From Lytechinus variegatus (Eukaryota; Echinodermata; Echinoidea; Temnopleuroida; Toxopneustidae): a stretch of DNA of 64,000 nt. The notes under the pieces are model-generated. The model was not told the DNA's origin. It worked only from the letters and a program-made list of their open reading frames with translations, and did not search any database. Where the stretch lies: contig NC_054741.1 of NCBI RefSeq assembly GCF_018143015.1, forward strand, positions 46,368,548 through 46,432,547, written 5' to 3'. This document shows positions 39,053 through 50,950 of the stretch, piece after piece; position 1 is the stretch's first letter, and each line of letters opens with the position of its first letter. A program made the position numbers and the translations under genes.

Positions 39053-40792
39053 AACACATTACACTGCAGTTTAGCTTTAGATTGTCTTTATAGATGTCTT
39101 CCAAACACTGACAACTTAAAGAAAAATCAGTAATACTTGTAAACTATTGGTAGACAATGAATGTCACTGTTTCTGTATATTATAAATCTTTTTTACACTG
39201 TTTGTTGGGATATTCTTCTCAAAGTACATTGGAACAGGTGAACCTCTGTTCTCAGGTGAGAAACTGTTTTGTGAACTTTGAATCAAAACTGAGCCATGGA
39301 GGATTATCAATTTAAATAGAAACCATTAATCCAAATAAACTATTAGCACAGTGTTGATGTATGCATTCGTAATTGAAACAAATTGTGATTCTCTTTTTTA
39401 AAAGAAATCTGAATTAAAGTTAATTATTGTTGTAACAATTGTAATTTTTTGTGCAACAACTTTACAGTCCGTGCCCAGACATTAAAGATCAGACAAATCA
39501 TTTCATGGGTCATGGCTGGCAAGGGATCCTAAGCAAGACTTGAATTCAAAGACCCAGAGTGACATCGCCATTCTGCCATAGTTCGGTCAAGAGCATTTCT
39601 AGTAAATCCAAGCATTTCTGAAAATGCCCCACCTCTGTTTTTATCATTTCATGGTTCATGGCCAACAAGGGATGCCCACAAGGGGTCATGAACTTCACCA
39701 TGAAAACAATCACCGCATTGGTACCTATTCACCAATTAGTGGCACAGAAAAAAGGCTCACTACCCCAGTTACCTGCAATTCTTCCCCCCCCCCCCCTTCT
39801 CTATCTGGGCTCCAATTCTTTCCCATGTTGCAAAGGTTTTATTTCTTAGTAAAATAAGAATTCAGGAGATAAGGGATATTCTCCCCCCCCCCGCCCTCTT
39901 TTTAGAATGAAAAACCACATTCAATAAAAGAAAATGGTGTAAAGAGTTGGTTGGTTAGAGGATGACACCCCAGAATACAAACATACAACATATATCATGT
40001 TTGAGTTTGAACTTCACACCAAATAGTGTTAATGTGACCAAGAGAATGTGTACCAATGGGTAATAAACTAACACCATAAATTTGAAACTGGTGTAAAAGC
40101 CATGCTGTGATTCTCAGAACACTGGCGTATATTTTTGACACCACAGTTTTGCAATGCAGATGTGGTAATTATGTGGTTGATTGAAAAGTCTGTAGACATG
40201 GACACAAATTGTCACCTCATTAATTAAATTGGTTTTTATAACCAACATGGTGTTAGTTGAGGTACACAATCCCCATTTCTCTCTAGTACTTAAAAAGGGG
40301 TACATATGAAAGCTATTTATTTGTACATCTGTAAACAATAATATTTTAGTGTAGGTTTTACCCTTCCATTTGGAGTATCATTACCCTGAAATAACTTCTT
40401 TGGCCAAAAGGGCATTACTCTGTTGAAGTTCCAGTTCACTGCACTCATCTTTAGATGATTAATATTTATCTGATGAATGTTGCCATTTTTATGAGCCATT
40501 AAAGTGTACTTGAATGAAAAATGCTTCCCAAAATTAAAGACATAAGGCTTATATTGTAAAGGTCATTAAAAACCTGAAATTATTTCTACAAAAAACTTGT
40601 GTAGATATTCACTGATTTAATGAAGTATATAACATTCTTTTGTTGTTGGATGCATTGAATTATGGAAGACACTTAATATTTCATTTTAAACATTGTCAGT
40701 TCCTGATGGTTTTAAACTCTTATAAATCTAATGCAGTATAAGAACAGAAAGTTTCTCTGGTGTAAGCCTCTACTACTTGAGCTAGCAAAAAG

Positions 40793-41553
40793 CCTGGGGC
40801 GGTATTCTGAACATTGTCTTTTCTCCATATTTTATCTTATCTCAGAGATATGACAAAATCGGTATTCTGGTGGATGTCATAACTTTTGTCACAAAAATTG
40901 TCATAAATTTTGTCTCTTCTCTTTAGCGCGCAGCAAAAATACGCGGCTTTAAATGCGCGTAATCCTTTTATACAAGCAAAAGATATGACAAAAGTTATGA
41001 CAGGGGGTAGCAGTCATAAATTTTGTCATATCTTTTAGTACCAAATATCCCAATACCCTGCCGACTGAATGTCAAGCAAACAATTATATTATTTAGATTA
41101 GATTGTGGTATTAGTTTCACTCATCTTCCATGACAATTTTCAAAATTATTTTTTCATGCTACAATTAGTTAGGCCCTACATATTTATTCCCCTTTTTTTC
41201 TCTGTTTTCCTTACTTTTATACTTCTCCTCTAAAATTCTTCACAGCTCCCTGTCTCTCTTTTTAATTAAGCGCATCATATACGGGGAGTTGCGCGATGCC
41301 AGCAACTGTTTGGGGGATACGCCCTACCTGCCACGGGGCTTTCCTATTGGCTAAAAGGGCTCCAACTGGGAACTAACGATGATTTTGATTGGCTCGCTTC
41401 CGAAAAGATGGGTGGGAACTTTGAGAGATATGACAGGGAAAAGACAATGTTCAGAATACCGATTTGTGACAATCATAGTGGTGTCACATCTGGGAGAGAA
41501 ATGACAAAATTTATGACAAAAGTTATGACAGAGTTACAGAATACCACCCCTGG
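40793..41553. mobile_element. 761-bp foldback element with crossed arms
   Basis: Terminal CCTGGGGCGGTATTCTG (left) and the reverse complement of the right end, CCAGGGGTGGTATTCTG, differ at two positions. Each arm holds two modules that start GGTATTCTG. The outer left module (40800-40823) is the exact complement of the inner right module (41438-41461). The inner left module (from about 40860, GTCATAACTTTTGTCA) pairs with the outer right module (about 41494-41548). The core, about 40925-41420, is more GC-rich and contains ATTGGCTAAA and GATTGGCTCG words. No transposase. Confidence 0.75.
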
Positions 41554-42247
41554 TTTCAGAGTACATGGCAAATCTTAATAGGTTGTATTGTTGTGTTTAA
41601 GAGGTCTATAGCGTGCCCTTGCATCAACATTGTAACAAATGATTCTTTAAATGTTTGAAGATTAGGTACACAATTGAGTTCTTATCCAACTAATGAAAGA
41701 TATATCAATTGATTACTTGCTGAAACAGTTTCAATAAAAGAATTTAGCTTTCAATTCATAGATGAGTTGCAGTCAGACTGATTCAATTCACAAACGTCTT
41801 CATCAATAAGTGCTAGAGTATTAAATCTATAAAGCAATTAGCTTTCTTAATAAAAAAGAAAAGAATATAAGCACATGAATTTCTCTTTGCTGGTAGGCAC
41901 TTAACTCTTCATGGTATTTCACAATTGATTTGAAATAGAGGGATTTACTAAGCTAAAATGAGCAATCAGAATCAAATGACAAAACTTAAGCAAACTGACA
42001 GCTCATTCATGAAAGTTTATTGATTGTAAATTGCTATTGTATATCGATTTGTATGTGCAGCCATTTGTAAAATCAGCCTTTTTGTATGTATTGAGGAATG
42101 AAGAATATGAAGCATTAGCTCAGTAAATCCTGTGAATTTCCTGACACTTTTGACACAAAGTATCACAGGAGGTTAGTGACACGCAGAGGAGCATTTTCCC
42201 ATACAAATAATTTGACAGCAAGATGAAGATTTTAAAAATGTGTACAA

Positions 42248-42264
42248 GGGGGATTTGAACCCCC
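42248..42264 (-). other. tRNA-like T-arm (B box), possible tRNA or SINE relic
   Basis: On the minus strand the sequence is GGGGGTTCAAATCCCCC: a five-base-pair stem around TTCAAAT, a perfect T-arm and a good RNA polymerase III B box. It is followed by TTGTACA, and TGTAC occurs about 45 bases upstream. I cannot fold a D arm or a normal anticodon arm upstream, so a functional tRNA is not supported. A decayed tRNA, a SINE head or coincidence remain possible. Confidence 0.3.
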
Positions 42265-44669
42265 CTCGATATGTTGCCGCTAACGCAGTACATGAGCAAG
42301 TGCCCATTTGGTTCATCAGATGTTACTTATACGAAATCAGAAGGTTCCAAATTGAATTCTTCAATCTCTGCTTTTTTCTTAGCTCCCTGCAGTGATTATG
42401 AGATTTGCTTTCTTTATGAATTTGAGTCAGACGTCTATCGCCAAAGTCTAATCATGAAAGCGCAATATATTAGGCCATGCAAGAAACACAGATATCTTAG
42501 ATTTCATCAGCATTGTTTATTGTACTAAGGATCATGAAGAAGATATTGTAAAGTGAAAGAAATGAAGATCACAGGGAAGCATTTAAATCCTGCCTGGATC
42601 TACTAGTAGGATCATGTTTAGGTGAAGGAGACAATATTGTTTCACAGTATATGTTTACCATTCTTTCTGATATTAATCATTAATTAGATTTAAAAAAATA
42701 TATTGTGTGTTATTTACATTTAGTACAAGTGATTAAAGCCTTTAAAAGTGTCTATGACATTGATCAATGATATTCACAAGGGATGGGGGGAAAGAAGAAA
42801 GAAGATATTACAAAATGGAATAAGTGATATAAATGAATGCAGTTCTATACATTGTAAAGAGAAGTAGTTGTAAAATCTGAGTTTTGTAATACTATTAGTA
42901 TTTGTTCGTTTTTAATCACAAAACTGTCCATTTAAACTAACTTCAATGCCATTGTCATTGTACACAATTGGGCAGGAGAAGTTCTATTTCCACACCGTTT
43001 TTTAATTCATAGTGTCTGCATGCTGACAGCTGCTCAAGAATGATAACAATTTGAATAGTTGAATAGAGTTTGTAATCCCCTTTATCGGTGCTCATCATCA
43101 AAAGTTCTTTCTTTTCATCCCATCCCCTTCACCTCTGGCCATTTCTGCCTGAATGATTGTCCATGAATGACATTATCAGTTGTGGTTATACTCTGTAAAA
43201 TGCGGCAGGATGAACCAGAAATTTTATGAGAAAAGAAAATAGAATTAGTATTCATCGATTTTTTGCTGTCTGCGCCATCCAGGCTTCAAAGGCAAGAAAA
43301 TCACCAAAATACTTTTGTGGTGAAATATCGTTCAACTCCAAGTTCAAACTTAGGAATGATGGGAAATGGATTCTAAGATCTCAGCATAATTTCATGATTG
43401 ACGAGCCAGTATTTACAATTGTGTGAACAAGGGTAAAACATACTGTAAGTATAGTGCAGGGGAAGATTATTCACCCCTAAAACGTAAAAAAACTTGTGCA
43501 TAAGAGCCCCCATAAATGCTACTCTGGTTCAACAGAAAGTATAATTTGGCATGCATGGGAAAGGGTAAATTACAGATTTCCCCCTGCAGTTAACATTTGG
43601 TTGAGATGGATTTGTTTATTATGGCAGTGATTAGATTATAAATGCAAGTTTATTTTTATTTATCTATCATTTTTTTATCAAATCCAAATCACGATCTCCA
43701 ATATCAGATGGGAATCTCATGGATTCTATCGAAATATCGTAGTAAAAATTAATGGATTCTATTTTGAAAAAGACAATTCCAGTTGTTTTTCAATAAAATC
43801 TATAAATTTCCTCTCTGGTAAGATTTTTTTCCTTCAAATTTTGATTAAAGACTCACTTTCTCTTTGCTGCATCTTTCCATTTTACCAATTATACATTAAT
43901 ATGAATGTTAACATAATGAAAATAAGTATTTGCTATAAAATAATTTCAACATTGATAAAGAGTGTTGAATGTTACAAATAATAGAGAACTTCATTTGAGA
44001 AATGATGCCTACTCTTCATGTAAGAAATATGCCCACTTAAAGAAAGCAATGGAAAGGCAATCCTTGACTGTAAAGGATGCAGTTTTAACTGAAAAATTTT
44101 AGTACAGCTCTGCATATTATTAAAGTGTTATTAACAAAGCTTCCAGTCCCACACATCATAAAGCGTGCAGTCAAGTGTTCTCATCAATCTAATTACATTC
44201 CTGTACAAACTGGACAAGCTCATCCAACCAAACATCATTTGTTCATTTGACCAAAAATCCTTTGAAAAGACTGGCATAGCAGTGACACACGCTGCTCCAG
44301 GTGGAGATATGACCATGTATGTCCATGTATACTAAAATAAAGAATCAGTTTATGTGGTTTTCAGCTCGTTATTGCAATTGAATCAAAGGCAGGGGTTAAC
44401 ATTGAAGCATATGGAAATGCTAAAATCTGGCTTTTCTTTTTAATAGAGCTGAAATTAACAACAGATAATATTCATTAGTGCATAGAATGCAGCTGCCTTT
44501 TGAGGTTATATTTTTGTTTTCATTCTGATATAAATTTGTTGTTCCTCATTGTGTGATGAGTGAGTTTGTTGTGGTATTTTAAGCAGATTTATAATTTGAA
44601 CTTTGTGGAAGAAGTTGTATGAATGCCATTGACCTGTGGGATGTTTTGGTATCATCCGTCTTTGAGTAG

Positions 44670-45060
44670 TACCCCTTTCATAAACCCAATTAAAATGAAT
44701 TAGGCGGCTAATAGCAGCATAATTTGGTCGTAAAATTGGAGGAGGACAAGAGTTATCCGCATTACTCTGATGCTGCTATTATCCGCATAATAGCAGCATC
44801 GGGACAAGATTTTGAGTTTATGAACGCATTTCCAAATTATGCGGATAATTGCCATGGTGCGGTCACAAGGTCACCCTTTTCCAACACAACCGCATCGGAG
44901 GGGGCGTGTCCAGTTGTCATGGCGATTATCCCCCTTTTTCAGGACGGGCGCTCGTAAAAATAATGCGGCTTATTTTCGGAGTTTATGAACGCAATTTTTA
45001 TTGAATTATCCGCATTACTCTTAGGCGGCTAATTGGAGGATAGGTTTATGAAAAGGGTAT
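44670..45060. mobile_element. Foldback element, TACCCCTTTCATAAACC ends
   Basis: The left end TACCCCTTTCATAAACC is mirrored by a right end whose reverse complement reads ATACCCTTTTCATAAACC. TTAGGCGGCTAAT also appears near each end. The interior repeats ATTATCCGCAT and GTTTATGAACGCA words in both orientations. A 77-codon open frame (44724-44957) is a by-product. Confidence 0.75.
44769..44800. repeat. Perfect 13-bp hairpin inside the foldback element
   Basis: GATGCTGCTATTA (44769-44781) is the exact complement of TAATAGCAGCATC (44788-44800), with a TCCGCA loop. The related word ATTATGCGGATAATT recurs near 44837. It is probably a sub-structure of the element at 44670-45060. Confidence 0.8.
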
Positions 45061-45939
45061 AGGTTTAATGGTGGGATTAGAGAAGGGCTCAATACTAAGT
45101 GAATGACACTCAAGGTCAATATTCCTGTTGACCATGATCTAGTATGGTTTCCAATATAATTGGAAGACTTTTATCATGCACAGTCATAGTTTTATTCATA
45201 TTTGTCAAGACTTTCCAATACTACCTTCGATTGCATTTTATACTGTAATCTACCATGCAATTTCCCCTTTGACTTTACAAGTCCCTGTAAAGCCTGTGAG
45301 GCAAGAGCTGCTTTCCCCTCCCACACCCCTCCCCCTTTTTCTCTATCATTTCTGTTTCTTTCGTTCTATCATGAAATCATTCTCTCTAAACTTCTACTAT
45401 AAACATCACACTGAAAATTAAATAAAAAAAACCTTAAAAGATATTCACAGGGAGCAATACAGTTTGAATACCTGAAATATTTTTTTGTTTGCATCTTGAC
45501 ATTTTCTTAAATGGAGTAGGGTGTGTAGAAATGTTTACCAGACTTTGAATTCTATTGACTGCTTGAACATGAAACACTCAGGGGGCTCCAACCTTCATCT
45601 ATGCAAATATACCTGTCACACTTCTCCTGAAGCAATGGGAGTCTCTGACATCATCGTCTTGTTTGCCTTCTCTGTGAAGGGTTTAGACAGGGAAGAAAGT
45701 GATGTAGGATGGGGTAGAGATTTAGAAGAGGATGCTGAAATGATGCATCAAGAGAAATACAGTGTTCTTTGTTGTAAAGGAGACGTGGATTTTTGTGCGA
45801 AGGGAAAAAATGGGGAGAGAGGCAGGAGAGGAGTGAGGAAGCAAGAAGGAAAGACAGAAACAAAAAGAAGAGAGAAGAAAATGAGAGAGAAGAAGAAATA
45901 GAAGGTGAAGAAAAACAGGCACTTGGTAAATGGTAAATG

Positions 45940-46140
45940 GTGATGATTTTTTTTACCTGATTGCTAAGAAAGCATGAATGCTTGTAAGCAAGCAACCAAA
46001 GGACCGATGGCTTAAGGTCCTCTCCGAGGGACCTGGTAATTAGGATTAATGCCTTACCAAAGGGCACTAGCACACCAAGTGGGAATCGAACCCAGATCAC
46101 TGGAATCGGAATGAAACCCCCACTCTTGCAGATGTTGCAA
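45940..46140 (-). mobile_element. tRNA-derived SINE
   Basis: The minus strand carries the B box GGTTCGATTCC (46082-46092 on the plus strand), preceded by a poor A-box-like TGCAAGAGTGG. It is followed by TTGGTAAGGCATTAATCC, then CTCGGAGAGGACCTTAAGCC and GTCGGTCC-like words, and then an A-rich stretch near 45945. This head-body-tail order is that of a polymerase III SINE. The body sequence is one I recall as widespread in sea-urchin DNA. I cannot name the family with certainty, and the target-site duplications were not resolved. Confidence 0.65.
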
Positions 46141-46841
46141 AAGAACTATAGATTGCACTTTTGTAATCAGATGTGATATAACATTAACATAATTATTTAA
46201 TGCATTTCGTTGTGATGCACAAACAAGCAACCATTGCAAATTTTTAATGAATGAAAACAAATATTGAAGATTTATTTTATTCCTATATTTAGCTTGCAAT
46301 GCAACCCTTGAGGAATTGAATGTAGAGAACGCAAGTAGGAGCAAGAAAAGATGTATATTTGAAGAGATGAAAATAAACAGATAACTAAGAAATTTCTATA
46401 ACGGGTGAGATTATAGAAAAAGAAAAGTCAGATTCAACTTTAACTGAACATTTAGATTATCTAATTTCAACTTGTTTTGTTTTTTGCCCAGAATGAATTA
46501 ACTTTACCAAAACTCCACTCCTTTCCAGAAATTTTCTCCAAGTTCGTTGGTTGCTAAGGAGAATACCAAAGCATTTATGACGGACAGAGATAATTAGCAG
46601 CCCTTACTTTGTAATCGGCATGTTGGTATCCAATCAATAAACACAAGCATCTGATCTACTCCTGGCGATGAGTGATTGGTAATGGGGGGGGGGGAAAGCT
46701 GGTCATCAACATCTATCACTAATCAAGGATGGTTTAATCCTCTAAAAGTTCATTGATGAGATAAAATATGCATAGGCCTGTATACAGTATTTGTCATGTG
46801 GCCTTGCTCTTAGAAATGACCACCTGCTTATGATTTCATCA

Positions 46842-47024
46842 GGGAGATGTTTCATAAAGCTGTTTTTAAGTTACAAGCGATTTTATGAACGTCTGGTGAT
46901 CCTTTCACAAGCGCTTAATCAAGACTAATGAAAATTTGGTGTATATCATTTACCAAAAAAAGGGATCACCAGTCGTATGTAAAGTAGCTTGTTACTTATG
47001 AACAGATTTATGAAACATTTTCCT
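46842..47024. mobile_element. Foldback element with TGTTTCATAAA arms
   Basis: GGGAGATGTTTCATAAAGCTG at the left is mirrored by a right end whose reverse complement reads AGGAAAATGTTTCATAAATC. Matching GTTAC/GTAACAAGC and GGTGATCC words follow in both arms. About 183 bp, no coding capacity. Confidence 0.75.
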
Positions 47025-47639
47025 GCTCCTGTGTGATAATAAGAAATTTACCTGATTTAAAACTGTCACACTGGAAAACCATTTCTCTCATAATTTTGTC
47101 ATGTTCACTTCATACTCCCCTTGCATGCTGATCGATCAATCTAATGATTCTTGTATTATTTTCTTGAGAGCAATTTGCATAGATCTACATATTCTTGATT
47201 ACACATTTTGGACATTTTTGGCTCTCCAGTTCAGTTCAGTTAGAATGACTCTACAATTTTCTATTTATTTTTATTTAACTTGATGGTGGAGTGGACATGC
47301 CTTTCAGGTTTTAAAAGCATCACCTGCACCCTATCTTAAAGAACAGTGTCACACGCAATAGTGATCTACATTCAAGAGCAAAAATGCCAATCAATTCTCT
47401 GCTATTTGGTTTTTTCAAGCAAATGCCAAATAACCCTTTTTCCATTTTAGCATTGGAAATGACTCTGCACCTCTTTAAAGGGTTCAATCAATAAAGTAGG
47501 ATTTGATTTCACACCTAGTCTACAATGGCTGTCAAACACTGACACAATAGAACTACAGCTGATATGGCGCTAAAACCCCACAAGGTGCAGAGGGTGGGAC
47601 TCATGTTGACATTTGGGTGACAAGTAATGGATAGTATGA

Positions 47640-47890
47640 AAATGGCAAATGAGAGTGAGATTGAGAGAGTGTGAGAGTGAGAGAGAGAGCAAGGGGAGAG
47701 AAGTGAGTAAGCGAATGAACAATGGAAAGAAAGGCAAGAAATTACAGGAAATAGAATAGCATGAAGAAGTTAGAGGACAAATTATGAATGAGGGAGAAAT
47801 GGAGGGAGAGGAGAAAAAAATGATGAAAAGGAATGAAGTAAGGAAGGAAGAAAGAAAATGAAAAACAATGTAAGAGAGGAGAGAAGGGCA
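47640..47890. repeat. Long purine-rich tract
   Basis: The + strand is dominated by GAGAGA, GGAAAGAAAGG and GGAGGGAGAGGAG words for about 250 bases. The opposite strand gives a Ser/Leu/Phe-rich open frame (47570-47914) that is compositional. Such tracts can form triplex or H-DNA structures in general; nothing here shows that this one does. Confidence 0.7.
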
Positions 47891-48570
47891 AGAGTTTGAA
47901 GGTTTATATCTCAAATGAAATCTCTGTTAGGGCAAAGACAACTGAGGAGTAGAAGGAGACACTAGAGTTATGAGGGTACTAAACACCCACGAGCTTGTTA
48001 TGCTTTGACACCCGCAATCTAGATTCTTTAAACAAAAAACTATATCAATTTTGAAAATTGATATTGCTTTTTTCTACTTCCATATATAGAAGAATACAAT
48101 ATCTGATCAATGAATCTAGCTTTTATGTTATACTGCTCACGTGAAATTTGTATGAGAAGTTTAATGGAGTTTGATGAAGTCAATATGTCAATATCTTCAT
48201 TAGATTGCAATGTTAGAAAGTAATAATTATGATGTCTAATGGAAATAAGTCGGATCCCCTTGTTTTTTTTAAGGGGGTTATAATTAAAATCACTCTCGAT
48301 CCTGGAATAAAAGGAGCTTTAATAGGATGCAGTCTTCATTTGTATCTTTCTATTGTACAATAACTGAACCACATAAGTGTTAGAAGGGCCTTAAAAATAA
48401 TAACATTGCAGAGATAGGGCATTGAATCCGATTTGACTCTCCATTTCATTTCTTCACAAATAATTTACCAATGTAAAATTATATAATTTGTCAAAACATT
48501 TTTGTAAGATATGGACATAAAATAATAATATATCCTATCTTTTCTGTCTCTCTCTCCCTTTGTTTTTCAG

Positions 48571-48729
48571 GCCCATCTTGAGTCTTGTCAATACAACATG
48601 GTCGCCTGTAAGGAGTGTAGCGCTATGGTAGCCCGGAATCATATCAAGGATCATTTACAGTACGATTGCCCTCGCAGGACGGAGACATGTGAATACTGTG
48701 GATCAGAGTTCACTGGAAGCAAGATAGAT
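48571..48729 (+). CDS. TRAF4 exon: zinc fingers 1-3
   Basis: This 159-base exon of 53 codons is phase 0 at both ends (acceptor TTTTTCAG, donor GTAAGA). It starts AHLESC, supplying the His and Cys that finish the finger begun in the previous exon. It contains the next finger complete (VACKECSAMV ... HIKDHLQYDC) and ends with a new Cys pair, TCEYC, followed by GSEFTGSKID, whose His half is in the next exon. Vertebrate TRAF4 has CEFCGCDFSGEAYESH at the same place. These fingers form the elongated TRAF-type array between RING and TRAF-C. All expected metal ligands are present. Confidence 0.96.
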
Positions 48730-49519
48730 GTAAGACTTTAATACTTTTGATATGGAAGTTTGATTTGTAATTTGGGAATGCAGCATTTTTAGTTAAGCTA
48801 TGGTTGATATAGCCTTCAGCTCTTGATGGGAGTAGCCTGAGAATCGTATGGTATTAGGAGCCTGTTACAATCACATTATCATATGAATCAAACTTCAGCA
48901 TCCATTCAGTGAGGGAGGGGGCAGTGATTTGGTGATAATGCTGTCTATGGGCTGCACCAGGTGGGGAGATCACTTTATGATGGAGAGAATGAAAATGAAA
49001 TAATTCAGAATCTAGACTGTAGAGGTATTAGAGAAAATTGTTTTTTAAAATTATACAAATGTATTGAAAATTCTACTCAGAAACCTTCCATTATGAAGGG
49101 CCATTGTAAATTTGATGATTACATTGAGAAAAAGACTTTCACTTTTGTGCAATTATTTTCTTTGATATTTTATTTTTCCCATGGATGACATATTTGGTAA
49201 ACCACATGTTCCCAGTGAACACATAGAGACTCTTCTCTGGTATAGTTGTACATACATGTAGCTAGAAAAATATACCATCAATGTAACGTAATGCAAACCT
49301 GGGACCATTTTATGGTTCAAACCAAGAGAAAAAGTGTTTTTCTGCCTGTTAAATGTGGGTGTTTCCTCAGGCAACCCAATGCCACAAGATTTTATTCTTA
49401 TTAATCTATTCTAGATGTATATATTTTTTTGAAAATCATGATAAAAAATAAATCAGTTTATAGATATTCATCAGTCTCACTCTTGTACTTTAATCTCCCT
49501 GTGATCTTGTTGCATGCAG
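48730..49519 (+). other. TRAF4 intron, 790 bp
   Basis: GTAAGA to TTGCATGCAG. The sequence is AT-rich without a recognised repeat or element. An open frame of 75 codons at 48961-49188 has no domain and lies between well-supported exons, so I treat it as chance. Confidence 0.9.
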
Positions 49520-49681
49520 GCTCATCTAGGCAAATGTCAGCTAGAGGTGGTGTTCTGTGAAAACAAGTGCGGGGCTCAGCTGCAGAGGCGCTTCATTAAT
49601 CATCACATGCTAAACGAATGCGCAAAACGATCTATTCCATGCAAATACTGCCACAAGGAATTCGTCTATGAAACACTGCAG
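49520..49681 (+). CDS. TRAF4 exon: zinc fingers 3-5
   Basis: This 162-base exon of 54 codons is phase 0 at both ends (acceptor TGCATGCAG, donor GTAAAT). It starts AHLGKC, closing the previous finger. VFCENKCGAQLQRR follows, almost the VYCENKCGARMMRR of vertebrate TRAF4, then HHMLNEC. It ends with the pair IPCKYC before HKEFVYETLQ. The CENKCGA motif is the strongest single indicator of the TRAF4 subtype in the window. The exon has the same design as its neighbours: it begins with the HLxxC half of one finger and ends with the CxxC half of another. Confidence 0.97.
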
Positions 49682-50215
49682 GTAAATGGAGAATGGGTGA
49701 TGAAGAGTGTAGTGAGTTTGTAAGGTTAGTGGTGGTGGTGGTGGTAGTGATGGTTAGAGCTGATAGTGTCAAGAATAGGGATGATGATGTCAGTGGTAGT
49801 GTAATGGTCATAGTTGATAATTGGAGAATGCAGTTGGGATGAGAATGATTACTATAACAATTGTGTTTATGGTGATGATGGTGATGGTAGTGATAATGGT
49901 CATAGTTGGTGATGTTGATGATGATGATGATAAAGATGATGGTAATGGTGGTGGTGATGAGGATGATGATGATGAGGACGATGATGGTGATGTTGATGAT
50001 TATGATCATAATGGTGATGATGATGATGGTGATGATGATGGTGATGATGATAATTATGATCATAATGGTGATGATGATAATGGCGATGGTGATGATGGTG
50101 ATGGTGGTGATGATGATGATGTTTTTTATGGTGATGATAATGATGCAACTTTTGCCCAAAGTGGCTCAAAGCAAATCAATAACTTCCATTTCTTACTTAA
50201 TTTCCATCTATTTAG
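49682..50215 (+). repeat. TRAF4 intron made largely of a (GAT/GGT)n microsatellite
   Basis: This 534-base intron runs from GTAAAT to ATTTAG. From about 49726 to 50147 it is an imperfect GAT/GGT/AAT trinucleotide repeat, leaving only short unique ends next to the splice sites. It generates Asp-rich, Met-rich and His/Ile-rich open frames up to 175 codons on both strands, none of which is a gene. Confidence 0.93.
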
Positions 50216-50371
50216 AACCACCTCCACCAATGTCCTCGTTACCCTGTAACCTGTCCTAACCGATGCGAGCCTAGTAAGATACCAAGAGAGGAGATGGAGA
50301 AACATCTCTTAGAATCCTGTCCATCGGCTCTAACCTGCTGTCCATTCAAACAACATGGCTGCAAACACAGG
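50216..50371 (+). CDS. TRAF4 exon: zinc fingers 5-7
   Basis: This 156-base exon of 52 codons is phase 0 at both ends (acceptor TATTTAG, donor GTGAGC). It starts NHLHQC, closing the finger opened in the preceding exon. CPRYPVTCPNRC follows, equivalent to CPRLPVACPNQC of vertebrate TRAF4, then a conserved basic/acidic spacer and HLLESC. It ends CCPFKQHGCKHR, matching CPFKDSGCKHR. The partner His for the last pair is in the next exon (RHLDES). The histidine of each finger again lies beyond the splice junction. Confidence 0.97.
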
Positions 50372-50950
50372 GTGAGCTAGGATGTAGAAGAAGAAATAAG
50401 CACTGAAGTAGCAGTTCCAGGCAGTAAAGTAGAATGAATTTTAAAACTGCATAATTTCTCACATTTTACAACATGATCATCTTGAAATTAGCAGAAATAT
50501 GTAAAAATCTTAGAATAGACAGTACAAATACAATACTCTCAGAATTAACAACTGCTCAATAGTTGCAGCTATGTTTTTAGAAGTTTCATTTTTCTATTTA
50601 TGTGAAACTTCCAAAGAGAGAGAGGTGCAATTGAAACATAACTTCATGTCTAAACATAAACATAACTTCATGTCTATTTTATGGTACAGGGCTCAGGTGG
50701 AAGCTTCGATAATGATACTGATACCATATTCAGACAGGGCAATATCACAGTGTCTAGAGGAGCTTTTCCACAAAGTTTTCTTAATATGGGGAAATTACAG
50801 GTCAGATTAGGTCTGTTTGGAGAAGAAAATAACAACCACAGGTTTGAGAGATGATCTTATTCATATACCAGGGCTTTCACACAATGAGGTAATAGAGAAA
50901 AGTTTTCTGGTCGTAGTCACAGATGTTATGAATTTGTTTCTTCATTCCAG
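50372..50950 (+). other. TRAF4 intron, 579 bp
   Basis: GTGAGC to TTCATTCCAG. It contains a small local duplication of AACATAACTTCATGTCT near 50635 and 50655. A 79-codon open frame (50571-50810) shows no domain. Nothing else noted. Confidence 0.9.

Larger units (their letters stand above)
32027..48570 (+). other. TRAF4 intron, 16.5 kb
   Basis: It is bounded by GTATGC and TTTGTTTTTCAG. It contains foldback elements at 38841-39052, 40793-41553, 44670-45060 and 46842-47024, a SINE at about 45940-46140, a tRNA-like T-arm at 42248-42264, a T9G13 tract at 32148-32169 and a long purine-rich tract at 47640-47890. No additional zinc-finger exon is visible. The stretches 32.2-38.8, 39.1-40.7, 42.5-44.6 and 47.1-48.5 kb show nothing beyond AT-rich sequence, poly-C runs and short chance frames. 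Confidence 0.85.

Noticed and set aside
45521..46100. 126-codon plus and 149-codon minus frames
   Set aside because: They overlap a purine-rich tract and a SINE; the Lys/Arg/Glu and Ser/Leu composition follows from the tract.
49632..50259. Asp-rich 142-codon, Ile/Thr-rich 175-codon and His-rich frames
   Set aside because: Products of the GAT/GGT microsatellite that fills a TRAF4 intron between well-supported exons.
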